Below, piece after piece: positions 45,601 to 56,882 of a stretch of DNA of 64,000 nt. The position numbers and the translations under genes are program-made. The notes under the pieces were generated by a model. It did no database searches. It was not told the DNA's origin and saw nothing but the letters and a program-made list of their open reading frames with translations. This DNA is from Drosophila pseudoobscura. Its lineage: Eukaryota > Arthropoda > Insecta > Diptera > Drosophilidae. Each line of letters opens with the position of its first letter. Within the stretch, counting starts at the first letter, position 1. The DNA lies in contig NC_046679.1 of the NCBI RefSeq assembly GCF_009870125.1, forward strand, positions 30,318,001 through 30,382,000. Reading direction: 5' to 3'.

Positions 45601-48531
45601 TCGTGGCCAACTGATGCCACATGATGGAGGCCTCGCAGTAGGCGCATTCCGCCACCTATAAGGGCATTCAAAAGGCATTAATTGGCTTCCATATCTCACA
45701 AATAGAAGGGCCTACCTTCAGGGCGCACACATGGCTGCTAAGGCCCACACGGGCCGCTGTGACCATACACTTGATCAGCCGGGATACATTCTCGCAAACA
45801 CTCGTATGGATGCCCATGTGCTGTTCCACGTCCTGCAGCTCCATCTGCTTCAGAAGGATGTCCAGCATGAGGATGCAACAGGTGAGATTGTGCTCGGCAT
45901 CGGTGGAGAACTCCGTGTGGCGATTGGTGGGTGCCTCATCGTCCGATATGGCCGACGTATTGCCAGAGTCATCCTCCACCACAGGGGCTGGAAATTCATT
46001 TGGTTATTCTGCTGTGGGATACAATCCTAGATCTTAGAAATGACTTACAAATGGAACTGCGTCTGGGGGGATTGGCCATCTCTGCCTTGGTCTCCTTGCA
46101 GGGCACCTTGGGGGCCTTCGGAAGCTGCAGCTGTGCAGCATCCTTCTCGCGCATTAGCTCGTGCTGGATGCCGTACTTCATGATGCGAACGCCATCGCCG
46201 AACATGGCAAAGAGCTGGACCAGCGGAATGAGAATCTCTAGCTTCGTGAGGATCTGCAGCCAGTGGAGTGCCTGCTGTTGGACCTTGGCGGTGGTCTTCT
46301 CGAAGCGTATGGCCACAAAGTTGTACATTGTCTTGCCATCGAAGCCCAGGGGCGACATCTCCGGATCGAGGATCTTGCTGAGGACGATCTTCAGCTCGTT
46401 GAGCTCCTTCTCGGCCACATCATTGGTGATGGCCTCCATCCAGTGGGGCATGACATAGTCCCAGATCTCCGAGGTGATCACCTCGTACGGCACCAGGCAG
46501 ATCAGACGCTGCATACCCTCCTTGAGGTGGCTGGTGCGAGAGGCCAGGGTCTCCCAATGACCGCCGACGCGGGCATACTCGGGCGGATGTGGCAGCAAGC
46601 AGGCGATGAAGACGTTGTAGTGGATGCGGCAGATCTCCTTCAGCCAATTGCAGACGTGATCCACTTTCAGCTTCTCAATGGTGCTCTCCACCTGACCAGC
46701 AGCTGAAAGGAGAGAATGAAGTGGGTTTACAGGCAGCTCTTCCTTCCAATGAAAGCCCTTACCATCGTAGGAATAAGCGGTGACATGGAACCAATGGAAG
46801 AGCATACTCAGAATTCTGCCCAGCACCTCAACGGGCGTGTCGGCAGTGGGCGTGCAGCGACCCACGAGCAGCCAAATGCCATAGCGGCCCAGCCTCTGAC
46901 GCTCCTCCCGTGAAATATTATCCGCCGTGGCCGCGGAACCGTTCTTCTTCGCCTCCGAGGAGGAGGACTCCTTGCCGGGCTCAAAGTTGAGCGGCTTCGA
47001 CTCCCGCAAAAGGCTCACCACCGACTCCACCATATGCATCTGCATCTCGGGATCCATCTGCCAGGCGGGTTGCAGGCTGCGGTGCACCACATGATCGCCG
47101 CCGCGTCGCGAGTTGTGCCTATTGCTGTGGCACTGGCTGCAGTATCGAATGGGATGATTGCCGTTGAAGGTGGCACACTCCGTGGAGAAGCAGATGGAGA
47201 AGGCGGACTTCTCGTTGGAGCGACAGTTCTTGTTCTCGCAGACCATCGAGACCTGCTGCATGGGATGCAGGATGTCGCCAAACTCCAGGTTGGCATGCTC
47301 CCTATGGATCTCATTGGCGCACTCGATGCACAGATAAAGGGGCGGCGGACAGTCCGGTGCATAGGCGATGCTGATGCTATGATCATAGCAGACCTTGGCT
47401 GCTTCGGCATTCCCAGCATTCGGGCAATGCTCGCGCTGGCAGGTGAAGGGCACAAGGTCGTCTATAAAGGGATTTTGATGGGTGTAAGCATATCTTCTTT
47501 GCATTTTGAAGGACTTTCTTTACTTGTCAGTTTGGAGAGCAAGACTTTGCGATCAAAGAGATTGGCATCGAAGGCGGGCCAGTAGTAGAAGAGCAGCTTG
47601 GCCGCCGAGGAGCGGGAGACAGCAGTGCCATAGGCCACCACGCACAGAATGTCCTTGACCACATTATGCTTGAGGGTCATCAGGCATTCCAGCAGCTGGC
47701 AGTGATGGGCGGGATTGTTGGAATACTGCAGCACCATCATGATCACGGAGGAGACTGACTGGCAGGCCTGGCACTCCTGCTCATCGGAGCTGCGACGAGC
47801 TAAGAAAATCCATTAGAAATAGTCCCCCAAGAGAGGATTCTGGCTACTTACTGATAGTAAAGGGTAAGATATAGTAGCACAGGGCATTGACAATGTCCTG
47901 GTGTAGAGCTGGTGGTAGTACAGATATAGTAGAGCTAACCAGATAGGGTAGATTATCAATAAGATCCTTGTCGAGGAAGGGTAGAATGCAGCTTAGGCAC
48001 TGCAAAAGAGCTTTGCCGAAAACTAAACCAAAAGACAAGAGAGAGAGGCATTAATGGAATGTAAATATCAGAGAGCTAGATGATCTTCGATCTTACCGAT
48101 TTGTCCATACTGGATGCAAGGTGCCACATCGATGAGCATAGTTAGGGCATTATAGAGGTTGCCATATTCGAGATTGGGATAGGCAGACATGCGTGTGGGA
48201 TCCTCGTGGGGATCCCGTATAAGTTCGTGCGGAGAAGTGCGCACATCTTTAAGGACAGCTGAAAAGGACAATCAAAGGAGTTATTCAGCAGTTCCCTAGA
48301 GATAAGACATACGACTATGTAGTTACTCACTTAGTAGAGTTTGTGAAAAGTATTTGATATTGTTGGCAATATCAACGCCAGAGGGGGCGGGTAAGACATT
48401 GTGCAATAGACGTACGTGGTAGTCATGAAGGGCTCTCAATTTTGCCTGAACTGTAATAGGAGGATACACATATGAAACGTATATTGAGACTCCTAAGGTC
48501 TGTACTTACAGGCGGCAGCACGAGTGCCCAT
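33673..48531 (-). CDS. unc79: Unc79, NALCN/Narrow abdomen sodium-leak channel complex subunit, about 3035 aa
   Basis: Twenty-five coding exons: 48531-48510, 48450-48331, 48258-48097, 48022-47852, 47799-47524, 47461-46763, 46702-46049, 45987-45716, 45655-45554, 45498-45360, 43590-43511, 43088-43026, 41773-41453, 41393-41245, 41186-40453, 40389-39511, 38419-38152, 38091-37452, 37385-37314, 37255-36026, 35970-35792, 35726-35572, 35506-34788, 34736-34558 and 34495-33673. All have GT/AG and matching phase, 9108 nt in all. Blocks shared with vertebrate UNC79 run end to end: SGVDIANNIKYFSQTLL, NPAHHCQLLECLM, PPPLYLCIECA, LMLDILLKQMELQD, QQGPKEFTECVGHMRLLSW, EQSKTSVLHMSSLFHAF and the C-terminal KWLQRLQFKMGQIELQ. 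Unc79 is a large helical-repeat protein that stabilises the Narrow abdomen (NALCN) channel together with Unc80; flies lacking it have abnormal rest-activity rhythms. Residues about 1322-1614 and 1942-2351 are low-complexity expansions. The start at 48531 (MGTRAAAFQAKL) matches orthologues; an in-frame ATG at 48564 would add 11 residues. Confidence 0.96.
39511..40389 (-). other. unc79: Low-complexity exon of unc79 (His/Pro/Ser/Ala/Thr-rich, 293 codons)
   Basis: It encodes histidine-rich (HHHTHPHAHH), alanine-rich, threonine/valine-rich and serine-rich runs and has no counterpart that I recall in vertebrate UNC79. The first 30 residues (EKEKIYSRQVSAPILKRKTSRFGLGQFL) are basic and look like a real linear motif with Ser/Thr phosphorylation potential. 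The DNA is full of CAG/CTG triplets, so it is prone to length change. Both ends are phase 1, so it can be skipped without frameshift. Confidence 0.85.
41774..43025 (-). other. unc79: unc79 intron, 1.25 kb
   Basis: AT-rich DNA between the exons 43088-43026 and 41773-41453. It contains repeated ACATGTAA/TTACATG words at 41960-42240. No exon or other feature is recognised. Confidence 0.7.
43026..43088 (-). other. unc79: 63-nt candidate cassette exon of unc79
   Basis: The acceptor TTTTTATAG and donor GAG|GTACTT enclose 21 codons (NNENGHSVDSNELRKVHATDE) with phase 0 at both ends, matching the exons on both sides. The peptide is hydrophilic and has no counterpart I know in vertebrate UNC79, and the donor is weak at position +6. 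Use may therefore be alternative. It is included in the 3035-residue model; without it the protein is 3014 residues. Confidence 0.7.
44400..44426 (-). other. unc79: Candidate 27-nt microexon of unc79
   Basis: The acceptor CAATTCTTTTCAG and donor GCAG|GTGATG enclose 27 nt, phase 1 in and phase 1 out, exactly what exons 45498-45360 and 43590-43511 require. Inclusion adds nine residues (DDGKIIIMA plus the split Gly). Short in-frame exons like this are typical of neuronal alternative splicing. Confidence 0.5.
45021..45069 (-). other. unc79: Candidate 49-nt frame-shifting exon in the unc79 intron
   Basis: The acceptor GTTTTGCAG is followed by a GC-rich 49-nt stretch and then CTT|GTAAAC. Joined to the previous exon at phase 1 it would shift the frame relative to 43590-43511, or run into a TAA at the donor. 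Another frame reads MVYDAPSLTERLGVL, which looks protein-like but does not fit the incoming phase. It may be a poison exon, an alternative 3' exon, or a false positive. Confidence 0.3.
46703..46762 (-). other. unc79: 60-nt stop-free intron in unc79
   Basis: GTAAGG...TTTCAG, exactly 60 nt and open in the unc79 frame. Splicing gives YSYD-AAGQVES, which fits vertebrate UNC79 in length. Retention would insert 20 residues (after YDG: KGFHWKEELPVNPLHSLLS) without a stop. Confidence 0.85.
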
Positions 48532-48618
48532 GTTGATGAGTTGCACCTTAAAGCTGCCAGTCATTATATCAGACAAATCCTTAGCATTGCCGAAACTGCT
48601 GCCGAGGGACTTCGCATT

Positions 48619-50205
48619 CTGTAAAATATATTAAGAAAGAATCTTAACAAAAGCTTACGTAATGGTTGGAGCACCCCTCTTGAAGATGCTGCCGATGGAG
48701 GAAAATCTTTCAAATCAGGCGAAATTTCATGGAAACCCGAAAAGTTTCATATCCCACAGATGCCTTGGAGGCTTAGGATTATATTTCTTAGAAATTTACC
48801 TCGAAATTTGTTAGTTTTTTCAATAGATTTGCAATTTTTTACGGGTGTTACAGCAAGCCTTGACCACAAAGAAAAATCTCTACAACTAAACTGAATTTTC
48901 GGTGTGTATCCTGCGCGATTTTCATATCTGTTCGATGCGCCACCACCACCCTGTAGTTTAAACTTACTTTCACTGGAATTTTGCACACTTTTTAGATAGA
49001 TTTATCAGACAATTGCTCTCCTAAGACATACAACTATTCAACTCTAGATCTTTTCCATACTATTTAATCGGAAATGTAAAGGTATTTTCATAAATTCGAG
49101 TCGGGGTTTGAGTTCTTGACCCACTTTGGCCACCCACCCCCGACAGCAGCCAAGGAAAAACAGCTGCTCGAAGTAGGACATGCGCATATCGCATGTTTAT
49201 CTCACATTTTCCGCATTTTCCGGTCGCACTTTTCCCACCCAACAAGTGTTTGTTTTGGTCTAGCCGTGTGTAAATATTTACTATTTATTTCTAAGAGGAT
49301 TCTAGAGTCTGCGCAGTTTCCAGACAATATTTGTAAATATTTCACAGCTGTTTTGACTTTCAAACGATATGCAACTGGTTTGTGTTGCTCTTTGGAGAGT
49401 TTTTGAAGGGTTTATGGAGAGATTTAATTAAATCTATGTATGTTACCAGAGACATTTCAAAGAAGTATTATGGCACTTGCTTTGCTTTTACTGTCATTTC
49501 GAATTTGTATTTAAATAATTATTGATTTCTCAATAAATTGAACAATATGCAGACATTTATTCCATCTACCCCCTTGGTGCCCACATCCCTAGCTCCACAA
49601 TTAAATACTCATTTACCAAATGGGATGCACACCTTTTTGGGGGTGTTCCTTTCTTTTTTTTTAAGGCTTCCGTGGAAAGCAAAAACCTCGACTCCATCCA
49701 GGGTGTTGTCTGGCAAATGCGGCACCTTTTGACCCTGGTTCCAAATCGTGTTTTCGAATGGTAACGGACACCCTGTAGAGGGAACATTTTAACAACTGAT
49801 TTAACTGAACTTTGATGACCCAAAGGATGGTTGTCCAAGGATTGGTTAACAAGGATTACATTTTACTTGCATATGCAGGAGCATTTATTTTGAAGGTATG
49901 CCTACAATTGAACATTCTGCGGAAGGCCGAACCTTTCGGTAGTGTAACAATTTAAAATTGTTGGGATTCTGTGGCGTATTTTAGGGGAAAAAATTGAAGT
50001 CACCAAGTGTTGAGGATAGTGTAAGTAATTGCCAAGAGGATAGTGTATAGATGTTTTGTAGCGTTTGTCTTTCAGCGCTCGAAGGATGCCTCCGACCGTC
50101 GGCTAGTCGTTCTCGAGGCTCGGGAGGACAACGCAAGTAACGATTTGTGGTTGAAGTGTTTGCCAAGAGGATAGTGTTTATAGTAGATGCTTGTGTCTTA
50201 GTGTC
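48619..50205. other. 5' flank of unc79 and 3' flank of the 199-aa gene
   Basis: A candidate splice acceptor (TATTTTACAG) ends at 48619, so unc79 probably has an upstream non-coding exon. An in-frame TAA lies just upstream of that junction in unspliced DNA. Unc79 promoter elements are expected at about 48.7-49.5 kb but none is clear. No coding gene is seen. Confidence 0.5.
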
Positions 50206-50861
50206 TTAGTCTTCCAGCTCCTGCAGGGTCAGAGCTACAGCGACCTCCGGCTGGGGTGTGTTCAAAACCTCGATGTCCTCCTCGCGGTCAGACTGATTGA
50301 ATTGGCCGTCCGATTGAGTCTGATCCTGCTTCACCTGCTGCAGCTCGTGCACCTCCTCCATGCCGACCGACATGCCAGAGCCAGCCTGCTTCTGGGCCTT
50401 GGTGCGAGTGAAGAGCATCTTCCAGTAGCTCGATATGGACTCCTTAATTGTGGGCTTCACATTGGGCAGCGGCTTGTTGCTGACCTGGCCCTGGTCCTGC
50501 TGCTGCTGCTCCTCCTCGCCAGCAACAGTGGTCACATTGCTAGTCGAAGACACTGGTTCATCACCATCTGTAAAAGATCAACGAGAGTTACTCCAAGTTG
50601 GCTGCAAGCCAGCGCGTCCTTACCCTTTTGTGCGTTCTTGAAGCGCGTGAAGAAACGACCCATTGTGTTGTTCTTGCTGGGATCCTTCTGGCGGCCGGCT
50701 GATTCGGCCACATCTTGGAGCTCCTCCTGGAAGTTGTGCGGCTTCTTGCTCAGCTTGAAGAAGCGCTTCAGCGAAGTGGACTTGGTGCTGACCGTCGACG
50801 CGACACCCGACCCGTCCAAGCCCTCTGGCTCCGGCAGCGGTACATCCTGCATGTTGGACAT
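50206..50861 (-). CDS. Unrecognised hydrophilic protein, 199 aa, two exons
   Basis: Exons 50861-50624 and 50567-50206 join at phase 1 (AAG G|AT) and total 600 nt. The start is the first ATG of the open frame (MSNMQDVPLPEPEG). Two short basic-aromatic segments resemble each other: SLKRFFKLSKKPHNFQEEL (about residues 32-50) and MGRFFTRFKNAQK (about 68-80). A third, SSYWKMLFTRTKAQKQ, follows in the second exon. Between and after them are Gln- and Glu-rich stretches. The protein ends ALTLQELED. There is no signal peptide or membrane segment. The repeated (K/G)RFF..(F/L) motif suggests a membrane- or protein-binding peptide used several times, which is inference. The codon pattern and splice site support a real gene; no family was recognised. 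Confidence 0.8.
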
Positions 50862-52426
50862 GTCGTTTTTAGTCCAAAACGCCAAGCGACACAAGGTTTT
50901 TAGAAAATGTTTTGAAATTGTTAAATTTGTACTTTTCGACGATTTTTTCTACTGAGATGTTCGTCACGAGAGACGTATGGAAATATAATGACGAGGGAGA
51001 GCTCTGTACGAATGTGATTTGCAGGAAAGTCAGGGACTACTTCCCATAAAAAGAACTCCCTACACGACTACGAGTTTATTTTTACTTGGGATTTCCAAAA
51101 CGCGCAACGAGTGAAAATGTAATAGAAGTGAGCAGAGCGCTCTACGAATGTGAAATGCAGGAAAATCAAGGCCTGCTTTCCAAACGAATTCGGTGTCTAT
51201 TTTTCTCTGTGAGACTCGGACTCTCGGCCAACTTGGATACAGAGGAGATTCAGCGTTTGGCAATTTGGAAACTTATATGTTTTAACTGTGGGTAACATGT
51301 GTTAACAACGACATCGGAACAGGTTTCAATTGATACGATTTTAATTTTATTTTACCCCCAATCGAATCGGCAAAAAAGCGAAGAGGCAAAAACCAATTCA
51401 TTCAATATGTGCACACAGCAGAGCACAGCACAGACAATACAATACCCCCTTGTTATCCAGTGTGTGTTTTTCTCCATTGTTCCACTCGACGTCCAGTGTG
51501 TGGGGGAGCCCACCAACAAAGTCGTTTCAAAAATCAATTGAAGGAACTCTGGTGGCGATTCCTGCCGTCGACATGCTGCACTCTCCACTCCTCTGAAGAG
51601 TACCTTAATTTATGTAGTTATGTGCCGAAAACAATGGACTTTTGTTCGCTCAAAGGTGTTGAGATTTTAAACGATTACGGGCACGCAGAGAGCTTTAATG
51701 TTTCATATTAATATCCAACCCCCAGCTAATGGGAAAAGCGCACCCCCAAGCCCACAAACAAACAAGCCACACAACACAACAAAGAGACATCAATAAATCA
51801 ACAAGAATAAAACACGAAAAAGGGAAATGAACAAGGATAATGTCATCTACAACATCTGCTGCGCATTCACTCCACTCCACTCGACTCAGTCTCCAGGCAA
51901 AAGTGTGAAAATGTCAGCGACAATGGGGGGCTACTCTCATAGAACCGGGCGCCATATAATGGCCAAAACGGAAATGTTGTTGTGCAGCAAATTCATGGCC
52001 AACACACAGTTGCAACAAGAGCCGGCATAAGCACCCCCTGAGGGTTTACGCAGCAGCCACACAAAAGGATAGGAGCTGCCACTGAAGCTGGAGCTGGAGC
52101 TGGAGAGAGAGCCACAACAATGGCAGCAGAAGCTGCAACTTGCAACTGCAACTGGAGACCGCAAAATGTGTTGTTGCCACACAGAGCCCTCAAGGCAATG
52201 GTTGGGAGATGATGCTGCTGCTGTAGATGGAGCTGGGGCAACTCATAAGTTGGTCTGCCAGACAAATCCTCAGAGCAAGTGCATTCATTCATTGGCAATA
52301 ACAATCAAACTGCTGTTGGCAGTTGGTAGCCAGCCCTTCTCCTCGCCATGTCTCCTCCTCCTCCTCCTGCCTCATGTTGCACACACATTTGCAATGCCAT
52401 TCAACTTGTTTGTGCTGCCTGCCTGA

Positions 52427-52455
52427 CAGCCAGAGCCAGAGCCAGAGCCAGAGCC
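52427..52455. repeat. (CCAGAG)n hexanucleotide tandem
   Basis: About five contiguous copies of the hexamer AGCCAG/CCAGAG, the last one degenerating to CCCGAG. Confidence 0.9.
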
Positions 52456-53084
52456 CGAGCAACAGCCACAGCAAACCACAAACCATTTTGTGTTGTTGAC
52501 TTTAATATTTCGGTTTTTGGTTGAAGTACAACAATCCTACAGCCATATCCTCCCCTTCCCCTGCCATTTTGACCGAATAGATATCTGTTCTATGTGGGAA
52601 AGGTAAACTCTGAAACAGTAACCGATAAAGAACCCTCGAGTCGTAAATCTTTGAATTTTTCTTACATTTTGGCACTGCCGTTCGGTTCGGTTTTATAGAT
52701 TTACAATATTTACATAGTTGCCCCAGTCCTCAGTCCATTCCATTCCACAGATAACGAAGGGGCGCTCTGTGGCAGCGATAAAGAGTTCAATCGCATCGGT
52801 TTATTGGCCCGCTGTGGATATCATCCATCGTTTGTTCAATTACCGCTTGTCTGGGAGTCTCGCACTCTTTCTGTATTTAAAATAAACATCATTGTTTAAT
52901 GATAATAATAATCCACCCATCCATGTGTGTGGATTGTGTAATCGTTGATAAAAATGGGTTGGTTTTTTTTATGGCCTCACACTTTCACTTGATCGAAGAG
53001 GGGGGAGACCTCATATCATTAATGGAGTATAAGGTCATTATTACCCCTAATTTAAAGAATTTTTCTCTTTCAATTAGGGATAAC

Positions 53085-53481
53085 CACATATCGATTGATG
53101 GTTATCGAAGGGTTGCTTTCGATGTGCTTATTTTTTCACTTTATCGATGACCGAAATCACACCTAATTTCTCAAAAATATTTTGTAATCTTTAATGATAA
53201 AGATCATTCTACCCCTACTTCCGCTACTGCTACAATCGAATGGCTGTTGTAAGGTTGCTTTTGATGAATTCACACATGTAATTTATCGAAATTAAAGGTA
53301 AAGAAAGCTTACCTAATTTCACCTCAGGCAGATATGCGACACTTAATGGGGAAGATTCATGGTTAAAAATCGTAATATAATCAAGAAGTAAATTCAGTCT
53401 TCCTGTACACTGCTCCTCCAGCTATCGAATGGCTATTGTAGGGTTGCAGTCGATGATTTCTCGCTCTGCCTACTATCGATA
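53085..53481 (+). repeat. Three diverged copies of a 35-40 bp repeat with ATCGAT words
   Basis: Copies lie near 53092-53128, 53234-53266 and 53423-53455. The common pattern is ATCGAATGGCT(G/A)TTGTA(A/G)GGTTGC followed by TCGATGA or TTGATGA. TATCGA words recur at the edges, and a perfect TATCGATA lies at 53474-53481. Confidence 0.7.
53474..53481. promoter_or_regulatory. DRE/BEAF-type TATCGATA site
   Basis: A perfect palindromic TATCGATA at the end of the three-copy repeat region, with other TATCGA words upstream (near 53111, 53136 and 53286). No gene start is recognised nearby, so an insulator or distal element is more likely than a core promoter. Confidence 0.45.
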
Positions 53482-53913
53482 CAGCCTTCGTTAAGCCTTG
53501 CTCATTTCTCAGCCAAATGAGCACCACCTGCAAGACCATAATCTTCTTTAATAAGTCACAATATGGCCAAGAAGTTAATCAATAATACCAGTAGCCATAA
53601 ATTCGAGGCGCCTGGATATCGACTGATGGCTGATGGCTATCAAAGGCGCCAGCGGCGCCTGCAGTCACCAGAATGTCAACGGTTTAATAAATAAGCAACA
53701 GCAACAGCCTCTGGCCAGATGGGGAGCAGGCGGCGCGCGACTGCAATTAAAAGAAAAATAAAAGCAAAAAGGGAAGCCAAGTGCGGCAAAGATCGACTCA
53801 GAGATCAGTCAGAGCAGAGGTCTCCCCGATGATGTGGCTGTCGTCGTCGTTGTCGTTGTTGTCGTCGTGTGCGACAGGAGCTGATTGTCGTCGTTGCAAG
53901 CTGCAGCAGATCC

Positions 53914-53956
53914 GAATCAGAATCAGAATCGGAATCAGAATCAGCATCGAAATCAG
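53914..53956. repeat. (AATCAG)n hexanucleotide array
   Basis: About seven units of GAATCA with single-base variants (GGAATC, GCATCG). Confidence 0.9.
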
Positions 53957-56837
53957 CGTCGACACTGCGATATTTGAGTCTCGGGTCTGCAGAATTATGA
54001 TCGATTTATTATGCGACAACAAGCGACGGGGCAACAGGGCGGCAGGGCGGCAGGGCGACAAGAGACGGCAGCGACATGGCTAACGACAACGCAGACATGG
54101 CCAAGTGGCTGTGACAGGTTTGGGGGCTCCGTCTTGGATGGAGCTGCTCTTCTCTCGGGTTCTTGGCCCACAGAATATGCGCAAGACATTGATTTTCGCC
54201 AGGTAATGAGGCAACTCATTAATCATTTTTTCGTTGCGCACACAGCCGACGCCACAGCAGACACTGGCTGCGGGGATTATGTTGCTTGCAACAGGCGGCG
54301 GCACACACACACACCACACACACACTGCAACGGCAACTGTTGCTTTGGCTGCTGCTGCTGGTGGCTCTGACGGAATGTTGGCAACATGATGGGGCATGCA
54401 GCCGCAGCCGCTGGCTGGGATCGGGACAGCTGCAGCATCACCAGCAGCTTCTCATCTCTCTCTCTCTCTCCCGTTCTCTCTCTGTCTCTTGGTGCCACCG
54501 CCTGGCTGCTGCTGCTGCTGCTGTCTGCTGTCTTCTCTTCTTGTTCTCTGCTTGATTTTGTTAACCTTTTGACCATTTGAAGTTATTTTTGTATGCTTTA
54601 CTGCCAATTTGGTGGTCATTGGCCATTCACTTGACTTGCGCCTGTTGCCTGCTTGTCCGCCTGTCTCTGCGGTTGCTCTTTTGGCACACAACGACGCACC
54701 ATGTCTGACAGTTTGGCCGATTGCCTGCTTCCCTGACTGCCTCTGCCCCTTCCTCTTGGCCGCTTGTGGCCTCTGTCGTGCGTTGCCTTCGCGGTCGCGG
54801 TCATCTCCTGGCTGGCTTGTGGCACACACAAACACACACAGACAGACAGCATGGCTGCCAGGATGGCAGATTGAATGATGCTGCAGCGGGTCCGGTATGG
54901 TCTGGTCTGGTTTGGTCTGCTCTGGTGGTTCCAATAAATGCTCTATAGATGGAAGTGGAGTGTGTTTAAGAGTTTAGTGTTAGAATTTAGTCATATTTAA
55001 TTAGTTAAAACCTACTACAAACCGGAAGGGAAGGACTCTTTTTAGCAGTTGAAGCTATATATGTCCTAAGAGATCGATTTAAATCCATTATTCCTATGGT
55101 ATTTATATGATATTGTCTTCCGAAATGGATGAACCTTTACTGGAATGTAAGAAATGGTTGAATTCATTGCAAATTCTTACAAAAACTTATGCTCCGAACG
55201 ATCCTTGCTCTGAAAACTAGTTCCAAGTGATCCTGTGATATAGTGAGCCGATTCGGGCATGGCCTAGTCGACTCCTTAGTTGATACTAATCCAGAAAATA
55301 TACACTTTAGAGCTCCAAATAGATAGATTCCTTCCTTTCGTCGGGATCATAATACACCTCCTTAAGAAGGGTATCCTTTCTGTACAGGGTATACACTGCC
55401 GAGCACCTGCGTTGGCCTATTGCACTTGTCTCTCGTCGCACAGTTTGTGGCCACAGCTTGTAAATGCTTGTCGTCGTCGCTTGGCCGTTTTGGGGGCCAT
55501 TAGCCTTCGCCTTTGGGCCATTCGCACAGGCACACGCACTCCAATCCGTACACGACGAAAATTTCTTCATTTCCTCCTGCAGTTGTTGGCAATTATTTAT
55601 AGTTTTTTCCTGATGTATTCAATTTATTATGCAGATGCACAGGCAGAGGCATTTGTTGTTAGAAAGTTTCTGGGGCGGGCACTTCGAACATATTGGGAGG
55701 TAATTCTTGGCGAAGAACGGGGAAGTTCTTTAGATTTATTAGCTATTGATATTCCCATTTGATTAACGATGTTTCACACACTTAACCGATCGTTGGCTCT
55801 ATCAAAATCTACTTAAAGTTCATCACACTTCGGGTGGTAATTAATTACAGCAGAAAACCCCCCATCTCCCCATACCCATCTCCTCGGTAATTAAGAGACA
55901 ACTTAATTTTGAAGGTTGGCCAGGCAGCCAGCGATCGGCATGCAATTTTCCATGCATTAAAAGTTTAAAGGCCAGAAGCAGGCAGCAGCAGTAGCATCAC
56001 TAGACAAAAACATTTTCTAATTTATTAATATGTTTAAGAGTTGGCGTCTTGGACACAAGACCGCAAAAAAATTGTATTTAACAAACAAGCGATCGACTGA
56101 CAGCTAACATAGATCGCCATGGACCATTAGAAAGCGATTAGATAGCGATACAGATACTCGATGCAGCGGTAGATATCCCCCGAAAGACATATGTAGCCCA
56201 CGAGCAGGCGATCGACCGCCGCCGCCGAAACAATGTCCCCCCGGGATACCCCCCTGGCTAACCGCCCTGGCTAATGCTAAAAGTCGAACGAACAATGGCA
56301 GCTAAACATGGCATGGTTAACAGTTTAATTTTCCTCCTCCTCCTCCTCCTTCTCTTTCGAGCGAGAGGTAGAGGTAGAGGGAGACAAACAAAAAATGCCG
56401 CTACATGCGGATACTTAATGTATCCGCCAGATACGTAACAGAGACAACAACAAAAAAAAAACCTATATAAAATACCGCTCTCAATCTCAGGACTAAACAA
56501 AAGCAAATCTAAACAGCAAGAAGGAAAAAACACCAACTGCAGTTATCGCTCATTATGGATCGCTTGATCAATGGCTTGCAGGAGAGAGAGGGAGAGATCT
56601 TCCCCGAAAAAAAAACGCACACAGACTCCAGTCTAGAGACTGGAGACTCCAGACTACAGAAAACAAAGGAGGCTTCAGGTCAGGCCAACAAGTGTTGGCC
56701 ACAACGCACAACCCCAGTGGCCAGAGGCAAAAAGCCAGAGCCAAAAACGGTAACAATAAAGCAGCTTCCGCCTCGTATCCTTTTTGGGTCCTCATTTTGC
56801 ATGGCCTGCTATGAAAAAAATCCGAAGCAATACTTAC

Positions 56838-56882
56838 TATAATACCCGTTGAAAATTAGTCCAAAAACTGTAGGGTATGGCT
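56838..56882. mobile_element. Possible degenerate transposon (INE-1/Helitron-like) fragment
   Basis: ATAATACCCGTTGAAAA and CTGTAGGGTATGGCT face each other within 45 bases and form a GGGTAT/ATACCC hairpin. Many fly INE-1 and related elements carry ATACCCGTTAC...GGGTAT near one end. No coding remnant or target duplication was found, so the call is tentative. Confidence 0.3.

Noticed and set aside
48619-48658. Possible extra intron (GTAAGC...TTTACAG) just upstream of the first unc79 coding exon
   Set aside because: Only 40 nt, shorter than normal fly introns; the acceptor is more likely used with a distant upstream exon.
55280-55762. 160-codon open frame on the plus strand with hydrophobic stretches
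   Set aside because: No signal peptide or family motif, and no neighbouring exon; hydrophobicity follows from T-rich DNA.
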